Assembly (NCBI GenBank): GCA_015068325.1
Contig: SVKQ01000015.1
Location: 164,703 to 228,702 of the forward strand
Source: Oscillospiraceae bacterium
Lineage (GTDB): Bacteria; Bacillota; Clostridia; Oscillospirales; Oscillospiraceae
Length of the DNA: 64,000 nt
Direction: 5' to 3'
The notes under the pieces were generated by a model. The model had not been told where the DNA came from, ran no database searches, and worked only from the letters and a program-made list of their open reading frames with translations. Both the position numbers and the translations under genes were made by a program. Shown here piece by piece: positions 26,489 to 35,133 of the stretch. Numbering within the stretch: position 1 is the stretch's first letter; each line of letters starts with the position of its first letter.

Positions 26489-28935
26489 TACTTTTCGATG
26501 ACCACCTTGCCGTCCTTCAGCCGGACGTGAGCGGTATCGCCGGATGCCAGCTTACCCTCCAGCATCTGCTCGGCCACGGCATCCTCCACCGTGTTCTGGA
26601 TGGCGCGACGCAGCGGCCGTGCGCCGTACTGGGGATCGAAGCCATCCCTGGCCAGGGCAGCCACGGCGTCGTCCTCCGCCTCCAGGGCGATGCCCTGCTC
26701 AGCCATGCGCTTGCCTGTGTTGTCCAGCATCCGATGGGCGATCTTCACGATGTCCTCCTGCGTCAGCTGGCGGAAGACAATGGTCTCGTCGATGCGGTTC
26801 AGGAACTCCGGCTTGAAGGTGCGCTTCAGCTCCGCCATCACGGCCTCACGAATCCGCTCGAACCGCTTCTTCTCATCGGTATCCTTATCCCCGCCGTCAA
26901 AGCCCAGCCGCGTGGTCTCAGCAGCGGTGATATTCCGGGCGCCCACATTGGAGGTCATAACGATGACGGTGTTCTTGAAGTCCACCCGGCGCCCCTGGGA
27001 ATCGGTGATGATGCCGTCCTCCAGGATCTGCAACAGGATGTTCCACACGTCCTCGTGGGCCTTCTCGATCTCGTCGAACAGCACCACGCTGTATGGCTTG
27101 CGGCGCACCTTCTCGGTGAGCTGGCCGCCCTCCTCGTGGCCCACGTAGCCGGGAGGCGAGCCCACCAGCCGGGACACGGTGTGCTTCTCCATGTACTCAG
27201 ACATGTCGATACGGATCATGGCGTTCTCGTCGCCGAACATGGCCTCGGCCAGCGTCTTGCACAGCTCCGTCTTGCCCACACCGGTGGGACCCAGGAACAG
27301 GAAGCTGCCAATGGGGCGCTTGGGATCCTTCAAGCCCACACGGCCGCGGCGGATGGCCTTGGCCACGGCGGTCACGGCCTCGTCCTGCCCTACCACGCGG
27401 GCGTGGAGAGTGTCCTCCAGCTTCAGCAGGCGCTGGCTCTCACTCTCGGTCAGGCGGGTGACGGGGATGCCCGTCCAGCCGGCCACCACGGCGGCGATGT
27501 CGTCGCCCGTGACCTGGCCGCGGCTCTGCTGGCGCTGGCGGCGCCAGTTGTCCCGCTCGATCTCCACCTGCTCGGTGTAGTTCTGTTCGATGTCACGCAG
27601 CTGGGCCGCCTTCTCATAGTCCTGGGCGGCAATGGCCTCCGCCTTCTCCCGGTGCAGCGCGGCAATCTTCTCCTCCAGTGACTTCAGGTCGGGGGAGGCG
27701 GTCTCCGCCGACATGTGCACCTTGGAGGCGGCCTCGTCCATCAGGTCGATGGCCTTGTCAGGCAGGAAGCGGTCGTTGATGTACCGGTGGGACAGCAGGA
27801 CCGCCTCCTCGATGGCCTCGTCGGTGATAGTCAGCTTGTGGTGCGCCTCATACTTGTCCCGCAGACCCTTGAGGATCTCGATGCTGGTCTCCGGGCTGGG
27901 CTCGCCCACCGTCACCGGCTGGAAGCGGCGCTCCAGGGCTGCGTCCTTCTCGATGTATTTGCGGTACTCATCCAGTGTGGTGGCGCCGATGACCCGGATC
28001 TCGCCGCGGCTCAGGGCCGGCTTGAGGATGTTGGCCGCATCCACGGCGCCCTCGGCGCTGCCGGCGCCCACGATGGTGTGCAGCTCGTCGATGAAGAGGA
28101 TCACGTTGCCGTCGCTCTTCATCTCGTTCAGCGTATTCTTGATACGTTCCTCGAACTCGCCGCGGTACTTGGTCCCGGCCACCATGCCGCTCAGATCCAG
28201 GGAGAGGATGCGCTTGTCCAGCAGCTCCTCCGGCACGTCAGCTGTCACGATGCGCTGCGCCAGTCCCTCAGCGATGGCGGTCTTGCCCACGCCGGGCTCG
28301 CCAATCAGCACGGGGTTGTTCTTCGTACGGCGGGACAGGATCTGCACCACCCGCTGGATCTCCTCCTCCCGGCCGATCACCGGGTCCAGCTTGCCGTCCC
28401 GGGCGGCCTCGGTCAGGTCGCGGGTGAATTCAGAGAGCGTCTTGCCCTTCTTCTCCTCCTTGTTCGGGGTGGTGGATCCGCTGGTGACGGTGTGGGGCGT
28501 CTGGCTGATCTTCTGCACCACAGAGGCGTACATCTTGCGGGGATCCACGCCCACGGTCTGCAGGATGCGCAGGGCCATGTTGCTGCCCTCCCGCAGCAGG
28601 CCCATCAGCAGGTGCTCGGTGCCGATATAGCCGGCGCCGCTCCGCATGGCCTCGCTGACGGCCAGCTCCACAGCGCCCTTGGCCCGGGGCGTGAGCCCCT
28701 GGCTGGGGGCCGCGCCGCTGAGGCCGTGGCCCACACTGCGCTGCAGGATGGAGCAGACCATCTCGTCGGTGAGTCCGTATTCGGTCAGCACCCGGTGGGC
28801 CAGGCCCTCCTCTTCCCGCAGCAGTCCCAGCAGCAGATGCTCGGTGCCCACATAGCCGTGGCCCATCTCCTGGGCCGCCTCCTGTGCCAAACGGAGGGCC
28901 TCTTCCGCCCGGGGTGTGAATTTGTTCTCGTTCAT
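26488..28935 (-). CDS. clpC: ATP-dependent protease ATPase ClpC
   Basis: ClpC is the AAA+ unfoldase that feeds proteins to ClpP and also works in stress control. The 815-residue protein has two Clp N-terminal repeats (to about residue 145), a first AAA module with [13 protein letters not shown], a UVR-containing middle region ([20 protein letters not shown]), and a second AAA module with [16 protein letters not shown] and the family ends. All Walker motifs are intact. It starts 13 bases after mcsA and is the third gene of the ctsR operon. No mcsB lies between. Confidence 0.97.
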   Translation of the reverse strand: MNENKFTPRAEEALRLAQEAAQEMGHGYVGTEHLLLGLLREEEGLAHRVLTEYGLTDEMVCSILQRSVGHGLSGAAPSQGLTPRAKGAVELAVSEAMRSGAGYIGTEHLLMGLLREGSNMALRILQTVGVDPRKMYASVVQKISQTPHTVTSGSTTPNKEEKKGKTLSEFTRDLTEAARDGKLDPVIGREEEIQRVVQILSRRTKNNPVLIGEPGVGKTAIAEGLAQRIVTADVPEELLDKRILSLDLSGMVAGTKYRGEFEERIKNTLNEMKSDGNVILFIDELHTIVGAGSAEGAVDAANILKPALSRGEIRVIGATTLDEYRKYIEKDAALERRFQPVTVGEPSPETSIEILKGLRDKYEAHHKLTITDEAIEEAVLLSHRYINDRFLPDKAIDLMDEAASKVHMSAETASPDLKSLEEKIAALHREKAEAIAAQDYEKAAQLRDIEQNYTEQVEIERDNWRRQRQQSRGQVTGDDIAAVVAGWTGIPVTRLTESESQRLLKLEDTLHARVVGQDEAVTAVAKAIRRGRVGLKDPKRPIGSFLFLGPTGVGKTELCKTLAEAMFGDENAMIRIDMSEYMEKHTVSRLVGSPPGYVGHEEGGQLTEKVRRKPYSVVLFDEIEKAHEDVWNILLQILEDGIITDSQGRRVDFKNTVIVMTSNVGARNITAAETTRLGFDGGDKDTDEKKRFERIREAVMAELKRTFKPEFLNRIDETIVFRQLTQEDIVKIAHRMLDNTGKRMAEQGIALEAEDDAVAALARDGFDPQYGARPLRRAIQNTVEDAVAEQMLEGKLASGDTAHVRLKDGKVVIEK

Positions 28936-28948
28936 GGTTGACGCCTCC

Positions 28949-29389
28949 TTATTCCGGCAGCTTCTTCAGTTCATCCCGAAGACGCGCTGCCTCCTCAAAA
29001 TTCTCGCTCTCTACGGCGGCCTTCATTTGGGCCTGCAGGGCGTTGCGCCGGCGCTGACGCTGCAGCGCCTCCTGCTCCGTCCCGTCCACCAGGCCAGTAT
29101 CGGTTTTCCTGGGCTCGGCCACAGCGGTGCGGGCCTGCTCGGTGACATCCACCGGCTCGGGGAACTCGGTCAGCAGCCGGGCGCCCAGACCGCCGAACAG
29201 CGGCTCGAACATCCGGAAGGGCCGTGTGAAGAAGTCATCGTCAAACAGGCCGGCGGGTCGCAGAGACTCGCTGTAGCCCAGTTCCCGGGCGCAGTCGGCG
29301 CACAGATGCTGCTCGGTCACATGGCCGTTGACATTGCTCCTATAGTAAAATGTTGCGTCGTTCTTTCCGCAGTGTTGGCATTTCATCAT
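28949..29389 (-). CDS. mcsA: McsA-like protein with UVR domain, shortened zinc region
   Basis: McsA is a zinc protein that activates the arginine kinase McsB and modulates CtsR and ClpC in Bacillus. The 146-residue product has one N-terminal treble-clef-like zinc site, CQHCGKNDATFYY and CADCARELG, and a C-terminal UVR domain (QMKAAVESENFEEAARLRDEL). Bacillus McsA is about 185 residues with four CxxC motifs; only two are here. The start MMKCQHC at 29389 follows AGGAGG. It sits between ctsR and clpC. The partner mcsB is not in this operon. Confidence 0.88.
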   Translation of the reverse strand: MMKCQHCGKNDATFYYRSNVNGHVTEQHLCADCARELGYSESLRPAGLFDDDFFTRPFRMFEPLFGGLGARLLTEFPEPVDVTEQARTAVAEPRKTDTGLVDGTEQEALQRQRRRNALQAQMKAAVESENFEEAARLRDELKKLPE

Positions 29390-29410
29390 GATTTCCTCCT
29401 TTTGCAAAAA

Positions 29411-29860
29411 TCAAACCAAATGGATCAAAACCTGCTTGGTGATGTCGGCCCGTAGAGCCCCGCGACTCTCCCGCGGCACTGTACGCAGCGCGCTGTCGCT
29501 GACGGCACTCAGCAGTGCCCGTCCCGTCAGCGGATCCACCGCCTCCGACTCCACCAGGTTGGTGACGATCGCCCTGGCGCTGGGCAGGTCCAGCTCATCG
29601 CCCAGGGTGTTGATGACGTGCATCAACAACGTCTGTCTGTCTACCTGTACCCGGGTGATGCGGATGTACCCGTTGCCGCCCCGCCGGCTCTCCACGATAT
29701 AGCCGCGCTCCGGTGAAAACCGGGTGGACATCACGTAGTTGATCTGGCTGGGCACGCAGCCGAATCGCTGCGCCAGGTCGCTGCGCTGCAGTTCCAGCGC
29801 TCCGCCGGCCTCGTCCAACTCTGCCTGGATGAACCCGGCGATCAGATCGGTGATCCCCAT
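29411..29860 (-). CDS. ctsR: Transcriptional repressor CtsR
   Basis: CtsR represses class III heat-shock genes. The ATG at 29860 (MGITDLIAGFIQAEL) is preferred to one three codons earlier that abuts the ribosome binding site GAGGAG; it gives 149 residues. The winged-helix region ELQRSDLAQRFGCVPSQINYVMSTRFSPERGYIVESRRGGNGYI (in parts) includes the glycine-rich tip of the wing (RRGGNGY) used for operator reading. Two CtsR operators lie in its own promoter, so the operon is autoregulated. Confidence 0.97.
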   Translation of the reverse strand: MGITDLIAGFIQAELDEAGGALELQRSDLAQRFGCVPSQINYVMSTRFSPERGYIVESRRGGNGYIRITRVQVDRQTLLMHVINTLGDELDLPSARAIVTNLVESEAVDPLTGRALLSAVSDSALRTVPRESRGALRADITKQVLIHLV

Positions 29861-29894
29861 GCGCCTCATCTCCTCTCGGTCATGGCCGTCTGAC

Positions 29895-29911
29895 TTTGAC
29901 TTTCTTTGATC
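29895..29911 (-). promoter_or_regulatory. CtsR operator, downstream copy
   Basis: On the minus strand the site reads GATCAAA-GAA-AGTCAAA, a tandem heptad matching the CtsR consensus (GGTCAAA-NAN-RGTCAAA) with one change in the first heptad. It lies just after the predicted transcription start. Confidence 0.85.
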
Positions 29912-29920
29912 TTTGTCTGT

Positions 29921-29949
29921 ATGATACGCCTCCTGCGCAGAAATGTCAA
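29921..29949 (-). promoter_or_regulatory. Promoter of the ctsR-mcsA-clpC operon
   Basis: TTGACA (29949-29944) and TATCAT (29926-29921) on the minus strand are 17 bases apart and lie between the two CtsR operators. Confidence 0.88.
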
Positions 29950-29958
29950 CTGCTGTTT

Positions 29959-29975
29959 TTTGACTTTCTTTGACC
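29959..29975 (-). promoter_or_regulatory. CtsR operator, upstream copy
   Basis: On the minus strand the site reads GGTCAAA-GAA-AGTCAAA, an exact match to the CtsR consensus, starting 64 bases from the other copy and directly upstream of the -35 box. Confidence 0.92.
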
Positions 29976-30004
29976 TTTTTGAAAACAATCTGTGAACAGC
30001 GCAG

Positions 30005-30039
30005 AAAAAGGCCCCGGCGCTGTGGCGCCGGGGCCTTTT
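30005..30039 (-). terminator. Terminator after the MFS gene
   Basis: GGCCCCGGCGC (30010-30020) pairs with GCGCCGGGGCC (30025-30035); on the minus strand a T5 run follows. It also sits beyond the ctsR promoter. Confidence 0.9.
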
Positions 30040-30052
30040 GGGACGATGCCCG

Positions 30053-31312
30053 TCAGTCCTCTGTGTTGTAGATGTTCGATACCTCGCTCCGGTTGCCGCC
30101 GATGAACACCAGCGCCGCCGCCACCGTGATGGCCATAACGCCGCTGATGATGCCGCGGATAGGCAGAAATTCCGCCAGCGCGCCGGAGATCAGCTGTCCG
30201 GCCACCATGCCGACGGTTTCAATGGTGCCGAAGGCACCGTTGAACCGCCCCTTCTTCTCATCCGGCACATAGCGCTGGGTGCCGGCGATCCGGATGTTGT
30301 AGGAGGTCACGCCCAGGATTCCGGTGAAGAAGCACATGACCATCATGGCCGGAACGGGCGTATAGAGATATGTGCCCTCCAGCAGAGAGATAACCACATA
30401 TACCGTCAGCGCGATCTGATATTTCCGTTCCTTGGCCAGACGCAGCTTGTAGTGCACGCCGCCGCCGATGGCGCGGCCCACGGAGGCCATGCCCCACACC
30501 AGCATGAAAATGTACTCGCCGTTGGGGAACCGACCCTTGAAATAAGGCAGGTCCAGCGTCTGTGAGGCGCCGCTGGCAAACGCGGAGAAGCAGAAGTAGA
30601 CCGCCACAGCCAGCAAGCCCTTTTCGCTCCAGAGATAGCGCATGCCCTCCTTGAAATCCGCCAGCATCTGGCGGCTCATGCGCGCCTCGGTGCGGTTTGC
30701 CCGCTGCTTGTCGATATAGTGCTCCCGGGCGGTGATGCGCGTCTCCATGACGGCGGCGATCAGATAGGTGGCCGCGTCGAAAAGAAACAGCGGCACGATG
30801 CCCACCTGGTTGTAGAGCAGTGCCGACAGCGGCGTCATCACCATGGTCAGCGTCTCCAGCGTGCTGGCTACGGAATAGGCCTTGGAGTAGTTCCCCTCGG
30901 TGATCAGCAGAGGGTAAAAGCTGTCGTAGGCCACCCGGTACACGCTGCCGATGCTGCCGATGAGCACGCAGCCAATGGCCAGCAACGTAAAGTTGAAATA
31001 GCCGCCGGCAAACACCAGCGCCATGGCCACGTAGAGACCGGCGGTGATGAAATCCAGTGTGTAGATGGTCCTGCGGCGGGAGAAGCGGTCCAGAAACGGG
31101 CCGCACAGCGCCGGCATCACGGCGTGGGGCAGCATGTAGAGGACGTTGTACAGGGCAAATAAAAAGGTGGAATCGGTGTAATCCAGCACCAGCAGGCTCA
31201 TGGCAAAGCCGGAGAGCACGCTGCCCAGCATGGATATTACACTGCCCACCGTGATGATGGTGAAATCCTTCGTCCACAGAGCGGGCTTCACCTCTTGGGG
31301 TCGTTGGTCCAT
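30053..31312 (-). CDS. Major facilitator superfamily transporter
   Basis: This 419-residue membrane protein has about twelve predicted helices in two halves separated by a basic cytoplasmic loop (HYIDKQRANRTEARMSRQML). The motif-A-like loop between helices 2 and 3 reads CGPFLDRFSRRRTIYTLD, typical of the MFS. The layout resembles the macrolide-efflux-like group (MFS_3) that is common in Firmicutes, but the substrate cannot be read from sequence. A promoter and a possible five-residue leader peptide precede it. An AAAGGAAA site lies before the ATG. Confidence 0.88.
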   Translation of the reverse strand: MDQRPQEVKPALWTKDFTIITVGSVISMLGSVLSGFAMSLLVLDYTDSTFLFALYNVLYMLPHAVMPALCGPFLDRFSRRRTIYTLDFITAGLYVAMALVFAGGYFNFTLLAIGCVLIGSIGSVYRVAYDSFYPLLITEGNYSKAYSVASTLETLTMVMTPLSALLYNQVGIVPLFLFDAATYLIAAVMETRITAREHYIDKQRANRTEARMSRQMLADFKEGMRYLWSEKGLLAVAVYFCFSAFASGASQTLDLPYFKGRFPNGEYIFMLVWGMASVGRAIGGGVHYKLRLAKERKYQIALTVYVVISLLEGTYLYTPVPAMMVMCFFTGILGVTSYNIRIAGTQRYVPDEKKGRFNGAFGTIETVGMVAGQLISGALAEFLPIRGIISGVMAITVAAALVFIGGNRSEVSNIYNTED

Positions 31313-31380
31313 AGAATTTTCCTTTGTTATGATACTCCTTTACGATGACAATGTTGGGTTTTCTTTTCTCGTCTGTCGAC

Positions 31381-31398
31381 TTAACGCAGTTTGCTCAT
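31381..31398 (-). CDS. Candidate leader peptide MSKLR upstream of the MFS gene
   Basis: Between the promoter at 31458-31486 and the MFS start codon lies ATG AGC AAA CTG CGT TAA with a very strong ribosome binding site, GAGGAGGAGAGG, directly upstream. Such a site before a five-codon frame is hard to explain except as a translated leader. Translation-attenuation leaders are common before antibiotic-resistance transporters; no obvious mutually exclusive hairpins were identified here, so the regulatory role is inference. Confidence 0.5.
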   Translation of the reverse strand: MSKLR

Positions 31399-31457
31399 GT
31401 TCCTCTCCTCCTCGTATCGTCGCAAACGTCCATCCCCTTATTCCCGATCCCGCTCGG

Positions 31458-31486
31458 ATTGTATCACACCGGCTGCACGGTGTCAA
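31458..31486 (-). promoter_or_regulatory. Promoter of the MFS transporter gene
   Basis: On the minus strand TTGACA (31486-31481) and TACAAT (31463-31458) are 17 bases apart. The predicted leader is about 140 bases long. Between the leader frame and the MFS start nothing else was recognised. Confidence 0.82.
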
Positions 31487-31617
31487 TTTCTCCAACCGCT
31501 GTGGGAATACCGTGTCAAAAAATTCTAACATTTACAAAATTTTCACACGTTGGGGGGTTGCTTTTTCGTTTTTTCATGCTACAATGTAGCTACAAATTCT
31601 GAATGGAGGTTCAAACT

Positions 31618-31791
31618 ATGGCTTATCAGATCAGCTCCGCTTGCGTGATGTGCGGCTCCTGCGCCGATGCCTGCCCCGTGGGCGCTATCTCCCAGGGCGA
31701 TTCTTCCTATGTGATCGACGCCAACGCCTGCCTGGATTGCGGCTCCTGCGCCGATACCTGCCCCATGGGCGCTATCAGCCCCGCCGAGTAA
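31618..31791 (+). CDS. Ferredoxin with two [4Fe-4S] clusters
   Basis: This 57-residue protein is a clostridial-type electron carrier. It holds two copies of CxxCxxCxxxCP: CVMCGSCADACPVGAI near the start and CLDCGSCADTCPMGAI near the end, each able to hold a [4Fe-4S] cluster with the fourth ligand swapped between halves. The ATG at 31618 follows GGAGG. It is a single-gene unit with its own terminator, as expected for an abundant ferredoxin. Its redox partners are not encoded next to it. Confidence 0.96.
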   Translation: MAYQISSACVMCGSCADACPVGAISQGDSSYVIDANACLDCGSCADTCPMGAISPAE

Positions 31792-31810
31792 TCCACACAT
31801 GACGGACACA

Positions 31811-31836
31811 ACACCGGACGGCGTCCGGTGTTTTTT
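31811..31836 (+). terminator. Terminator after the ferredoxin gene
   Basis: ACACCGGAC (31811-31819) pairs with GTCCGGTGT (31823-31831) around a 3-base loop and is followed by a T-run. Confidence 0.92.
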
Positions 31837-31957
31837 AGCAGATGAGTTAGTTATAACTTCCTCCCCGCCGCGGCTCATGGCAGAGCCGCTTTTTGTTTTT
31901 CCGCTGGCCTTTTTCCCGCCCGTATGATAAGATAGGCGTATAAAGGGGGTGGATCCC

Positions 31958-32677
31958 GTGGAGAAGATGGACCGACTCTGGCCGGACGGCTACCGCTTTT
32001 TATTCGACGACGCTCTGTTCCAGCCTTCCACCGACACCTTTTTACTGGGTGATTTCGCCCGCACCCGCCGGGGTGACCGGGTCTGCGACCTGGGTGCCGG
32101 CACCGGACTGCTGGGTCTGCTGCTGCTGGCTCGGCAGGCGGACCTGTCCGTCACCAATGTGGAGATCCAGCCGGCAGCCTGTGAACTGGCCCGCCGAAAT
32201 GCAGAGCTGAACGGCCTGTCGGACCGTGTCGCCGTGGTGCAGGCGGATCTCCGGGACCCGACGTGTCTGCCCCGGTCCGTCTTTGACGCGGTGGTGGCCA
32301 ATCCACCCTATTTCCCTGCCTGTCACGGCGCCATGTCGGATGATCCCGTCCGCAGCGCCGCCCGCAGTGAGATCCTCTGCACGCTGGAGGACATCTGCAC
32401 CGCCGCAGCCCGTCTGCTCACCTACGGCGGCCGCTTCTCGCTGGTGTTCCGGCCCGACCGGCTGCCGGAGCTGCTGGCCCTGCTGCAAAAGTATCGTCTG
32501 GCGCCCAAGCGCCTACGCTTTGTCCATCACCACGCAGCCGCGGCGCCCTCGGCGCTGCTGCTGGAGAGCCGTTTGGGCGGCAGGCCGGGCTTGACGGTGG
32601 AACCGCCGCTGCTGCTGACAGACGGAGCGGGCCGCAACACGGCGGAGCTGGACCGCATCTATTTCCGTGACAGATAG
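31958..32677 (+). CDS. TrmN6/YfiC-type tRNA adenine methyltransferase
   Basis: Members of this group methylate N6 of adenine 37 in tRNA(Val). The 239-residue protein has the SAM-binding motif VCDLGAGTGLLGLLLLA and the amino-methylase motif NPPYF at about residue 115. The start chosen is GTG at 31958, preceded by a nearly perfect anti-Shine-Dalgarno match AAAGGGGGTGGATCC; ATG at 31967 is an alternative. It is coupled to rsmI, 13 bases downstream, as in many Firmicutes (Bacillus yabB-yazA-yabC), which supports an RNA-modification role. Confidence 0.9.
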   Translation: MEKMDRLWPDGYRFLFDDALFQPSTDTFLLGDFARTRRGDRVCDLGAGTGLLGLLLLARQADLSVTNVEIQPAACELARRNAELNGLSDRVAVVQADLRDPTCLPRSVFDAVVANPPYFPACHGAMSDDPVRSAARSEILCTLEDICTAAARLLTYGGRFSLVFRPDRLPELLALLQKYRLAPKRLRFVHHHAAAAPSALLLESRLGGRPGLTVEPPLLLTDGAGRNTAELDRIYFRDR

Positions 32678-32690
32678 AGGAGGAATGTTC

Positions 32691-33518
32691 ATGGCTGGCA
32701 CACTGTATCTGGTGGCCACGCCCATCGGCAATCTGGAGGACTTTTCGCCCCGGGCCGTGCGGACGCTGTCGGAGGCGGACTTCATCGCTGCCGAGGACAC
32801 GCGGGTATCCGTAAAGCTGCTGAATCATTTTGATATCAGGAAGCCGTTGGTCAGCTACCACGAGCACAACCGAACCGCCGCAGGGCAGGCGATCCTGCAG
32901 CGGCTGCTGTCCGGCGAGAACTGCGCGCTGGTCGCCGATGCCGGTACCCCCGCCATCAGCGATCCCGGCGAGGATCTGGTGCGCCTGGCCGCCGAAAACG
33001 GCGTCACCGTGCAGAGCATCCCCGGCTGCTGCGCCGCCGTCACGGCACTGGCCGTGTCCGGCCTGCCCACCGGCCGATTCATCTTTGAGGGCTTCCTCAG
33101 CGCCAATCGCACCGAACGGCGCGCCCGCCTGGCCGAGCTCAGCGGTGAGGAGCGCACCATGGTGTTCCACGAGGCGCCCCACAAGCTGCGCGCCACGCTG
33201 GAGGACATGGCTGAGCTGCTGGGCGACCGGCCGGTGGCCCTGTGCCGGGAGCTCACCAAGCTCCATGAGGAGACGATCCGCACCACCCTGTGCGCCGCCG
33301 CGGTCCGATACCGGACCGATGAGCCCCGCGGCGAATACGTACTGGTGGTGGGCGGTGCATCCCGCCCCGCCGGCCCCTCCGTCACGCTGGCCGAGGGTGT
33401 GGCCATGGTGCTGCGCCGCCGGGAGGAGGGCATGCGCATGAAAGACGCTGTGCGCCGGGTGGCCGATGACACGGGTCTGAGCCGCAACGAGCTCTATGAT
33501 GCGGCGATCCGCACCTGA
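32691..33518 (+). CDS. rsmI: 16S rRNA (cytidine-1402-2'-O)-methyltransferase
   Basis: RsmI methylates the ribose of C1402 in 16S rRNA. The ATG at 32691 follows GGAGG with seven-base spacing and gives MAGTLYLVATPIGNLEDFS, the family signature; the 275-residue length is normal. The tetrapyrrole-methylase-type fold shows DAGTPAISDPGE and the C-terminal small domain. The preceding methyltransferase gene ends 13 bases upstream. Confidence 0.97.
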   Translation: MAGTLYLVATPIGNLEDFSPRAVRTLSEADFIAAEDTRVSVKLLNHFDIRKPLVSYHEHNRTAAGQAILQRLLSGENCALVADAGTPAISDPGEDLVRLAAENGVTVQSIPGCCAAVTALAVSGLPTGRFIFEGFLSANRTERRARLAELSGEERTMVFHEAPHKLRATLEDMAELLGDRPVALCRELTKLHEETIRTTLCAAAVRYRTDEPRGEYVLVVGGASRPAGPSVTLAEGVAMVLRRREEGMRMKDAVRRVADDTGLSRNELYDAAIRT

Positions 33519-33532
33519 CTGAAAAACACGAA

Positions 33533-33562
33533 GAGGCGCCCTGCCGGACGGCAGGGCGCCTC
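33533..33562. terminator. Bidirectional terminator between rsmI and the AbrB-type gene
   Basis: GAGGCGCCCTGCC (33533-33545) pairs with GGCAGGGCGCCTC (33550-33562). The gene on the minus strand ends 15 bases away; T-rich sequence follows on its side. Confidence 0.85.
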
Positions 33563-33577
33563 TCACATTCCGATCGC

Positions 33578-33820
33578 TTACTTTTCCTTCAGTTCGCGCA
33601 GGCATTTGGGGCAGATGTTCTTGCCCTTGAAGGTGGTGATGTCCTTTCCGCTGTCGCAGAAAATGCAGCTGGGCTTGTACTTTTTCAGGATGATCGAGGA
33701 GCCCTCCACATAGATCTCCAGGGCATCCTTTTCAGCGATGTCCAGCGTGCGGCGCAGCTCGATCGGCAACACGATCCGACCCAGCTCGTCCACCTTTCTT
33801 ACGATTCCAATCGATTTCAC
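33578..33820 (-). CDS. AbrB-type transition-state regulator with zinc motif
   Basis: The first half of this 80-residue protein is the swapped-hairpin AbrB DNA-binding fold: MKSIGIVRKVDELGRIVLPIELRRTL, with the conserved arginines. The second half has two CxxC pairs (IFCDSGKD region and ICPKCLREL), a small zinc-type tail seen in AbrB homologues of Clostridia. Such proteins control entry into stationary phase and sporulation. The start is GTG at 33820, eight bases after AGGAG. A TTGACA-17-CAAAAT promoter lies upstream. Its targets are unknown. Confidence 0.9.
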   Translation of the reverse strand: MKSIGIVRKVDELGRIVLPIELRRTLDIAEKDALEIYVEGSSIILKKYKPSCIFCDSGKDITTFKGKNICPKCLRELKEK

Positions 33821-33872
33821 AGTTCTTCTCCTCTATCAGGCTCTTCCCTGTCCCCTCTTGGTGTGTCTTTAA

Positions 33873-33901
33873 ATTTTGCCATATTTTTCAGAATTTGTCA
33901 A
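33873..33901 (-). promoter_or_regulatory. Promoter of the AbrB-type gene
   Basis: On the minus strand TTGACA (33901-33896) and CAAAAT (33878-33873) are 17 bases apart. Confidence 0.6.
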
Positions 33902-33983
33902 CCGTTCGCCGTCAAATTTTGCGACTTTTTTACAAATAACCGTTAACCAAGCATACATATACTGGGAAAAAGGTGGTGTGTGT

Positions 33984-34562
33984 ATGGCCCTGACGTGGAT
34001 ATGGACGATGCTTGTTGGTACGGCGTTTGTATTCGGTCTGCTCAACGGCACCGCAGACGCGGTCAGCCGCGCGGCCATGGACGGTGCGGCGGCGGCCGTT
34101 GAGTTGGCCGTGCGTCTGGCCGGACCGCTCTGTCTCTGGTCCGGCGTCATGGAGTTGATGACCCGGTGCGGTCTGGCGGAAAAACTGTCAAAGCTGTTCC
34201 GCCCCCTGCTGCGCCGTCTGCTGCCCCTGGCCAGCCGGGACGGTGAAACGCTCTCGGCGGTGTCCGCCAATCTCTCGGCCAACCTGCTGGGGCTGGGCAA
34301 CGCCGCCACGCCGCCGGGCATCCGCGCCGCACAGCGCATGGCGCGGGACAGCGGCGGTATCGCAGGCGACGAGCTGTGCCGCCTGGTGGTGCTGAACACC
34401 GCCTCCGTCCAACTGCTGCCGACCACGGTGGCCAGCCTGCGCTCCGCCTGCGGCAGCGAAGCCTCCTTCGACATTTTGCCGGCTGTGTGGCTGGCGTCGG
34501 CTCTGTCGGTGTCAGCCGGCCTGCTGGCGGCCCGCCTGCTGGAACGCCTCTGGAGGTGCTGA
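33984..34562 (+). CDS. spmA: Spore maturation protein SpmA
   Basis: SpmA works with SpmB in dehydration of the spore core. The ATG at 33984 follows AAGGTGG and gives MALTWIWTMLVGTAFVFGLL and 192 residues with a hydrophobic, nucleoside-gate-like fold. The family segment SANLLGLGNAATPPGIRAA is at about residues 94-112. The gene ends one base before spmB starts and the order spmA-spmB is conserved. Its presence points to a spore-former. Confidence 0.94.
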   Translation: MALTWIWTMLVGTAFVFGLLNGTADAVSRAAMDGAAAAVELAVRLAGPLCLWSGVMELMTRCGLAEKLSKLFRPLLRRLLPLASRDGETLSAVSANLSANLLGLGNAATPPGIRAAQRMARDSGGIAGDELCRLVVLNTASVQLLPTTVASLRSACGSEASFDILPAVWLASALSVSAGLLAARLLERLWRC

Positions 34563-34563
34563 C

Positions 34564-35085
34564 ATGGCGCTGTCCTCCCTTGTGGTCCCCTGCCTGCTGG
34601 CGGTGCTGGCTGTATACGCCCTGACGCGGCGTGTGGACCTCTACGCCGCCCTCACCGCCGGAGCTGGCGACGGGCTGTCGGTGGTACTGCGGATTCTGCC
34701 GCCGCTAGTGGCGCTGCTGACCGCCGTATATATGTTCCGCGCCAGCGGCGCGCTGGACGCGCTGACCATCCTGCTGGCCCCGGTCCTGAAGAAGGTGGGC
34801 ATTCCGCCGGAGGTCACCGCGCTGCTACTGATTCGCCCCCTCAGCGGCTCGGGCGCGCTGGCCGTCGCCGGCGATGTGATGGCACAGTATGGGCCGGACT
34901 CCTATGCAGGCCGCGTGGCCGCCGTGATGATGGGCTCTACGGAGACCACCTTTTACACCGTGGCCGTTTACTGCGGCGCCGCCGGCATCCGCCGCTCCCG
35001 CCATACCATTCCCGCCGCGCTGGCGGCAGATCTGACAGGCTTTGTCGCCGCCGCCTTTGCCGTGCGGCTGTTTTTCGGCGTATGA
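34564..35085 (+). CDS. spmB: Spore maturation protein SpmB
   Basis: SpmB is the partner of SpmA, a membrane protein needed for full dehydration and heat resistance of spores. The 173-residue product has several hydrophobic helices and the conserved segments LIRPLSGSGALAV, MMGSTETTFYTVAVYCGAAGI. A GGAGGTG site at the end of spmA precedes the ATG, so the pair is translationally linked. Confidence 0.95.
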   Translation: MALSSLVVPCLLAVLAVYALTRRVDLYAALTAGAGDGLSVVLRILPPLVALLTAVYMFRASGALDALTILLAPVLKKVGIPPEVTALLLIRPLSGSGALAVAGDVMAQYGPDSYAGRVAAVMMGSTETTFYTVAVYCGAAGIRRSRHTIPAALAADLTGFVAAAFAVRLFFGV

Positions 35086-35086
35086 T

Positions 35087-35123
35087 AAAAAGGGAGACGC
35101 CCTGTCGGGGCGTCTCCCTTTTT
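35087..35123. terminator. Bidirectional terminator between spmB and folA
   Basis: A 16-bp stem, AAAAAGGGAGACGCCC (35087-35102) with GGGCGTCTCCCTTTTT (35108-35123), carries T-runs for both directions. Confidence 0.95.
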
Positions 35124-35133
35124 CAATATCATC

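Noticed and set aside
31340..31531. A 63-codon minus-strand frame upstream of the MFS gene
   Set aside because: It starts before the promoter found at 31458-31486 and has no ribosome binding site at its first ATG; the short MSKLR frame is better supported.
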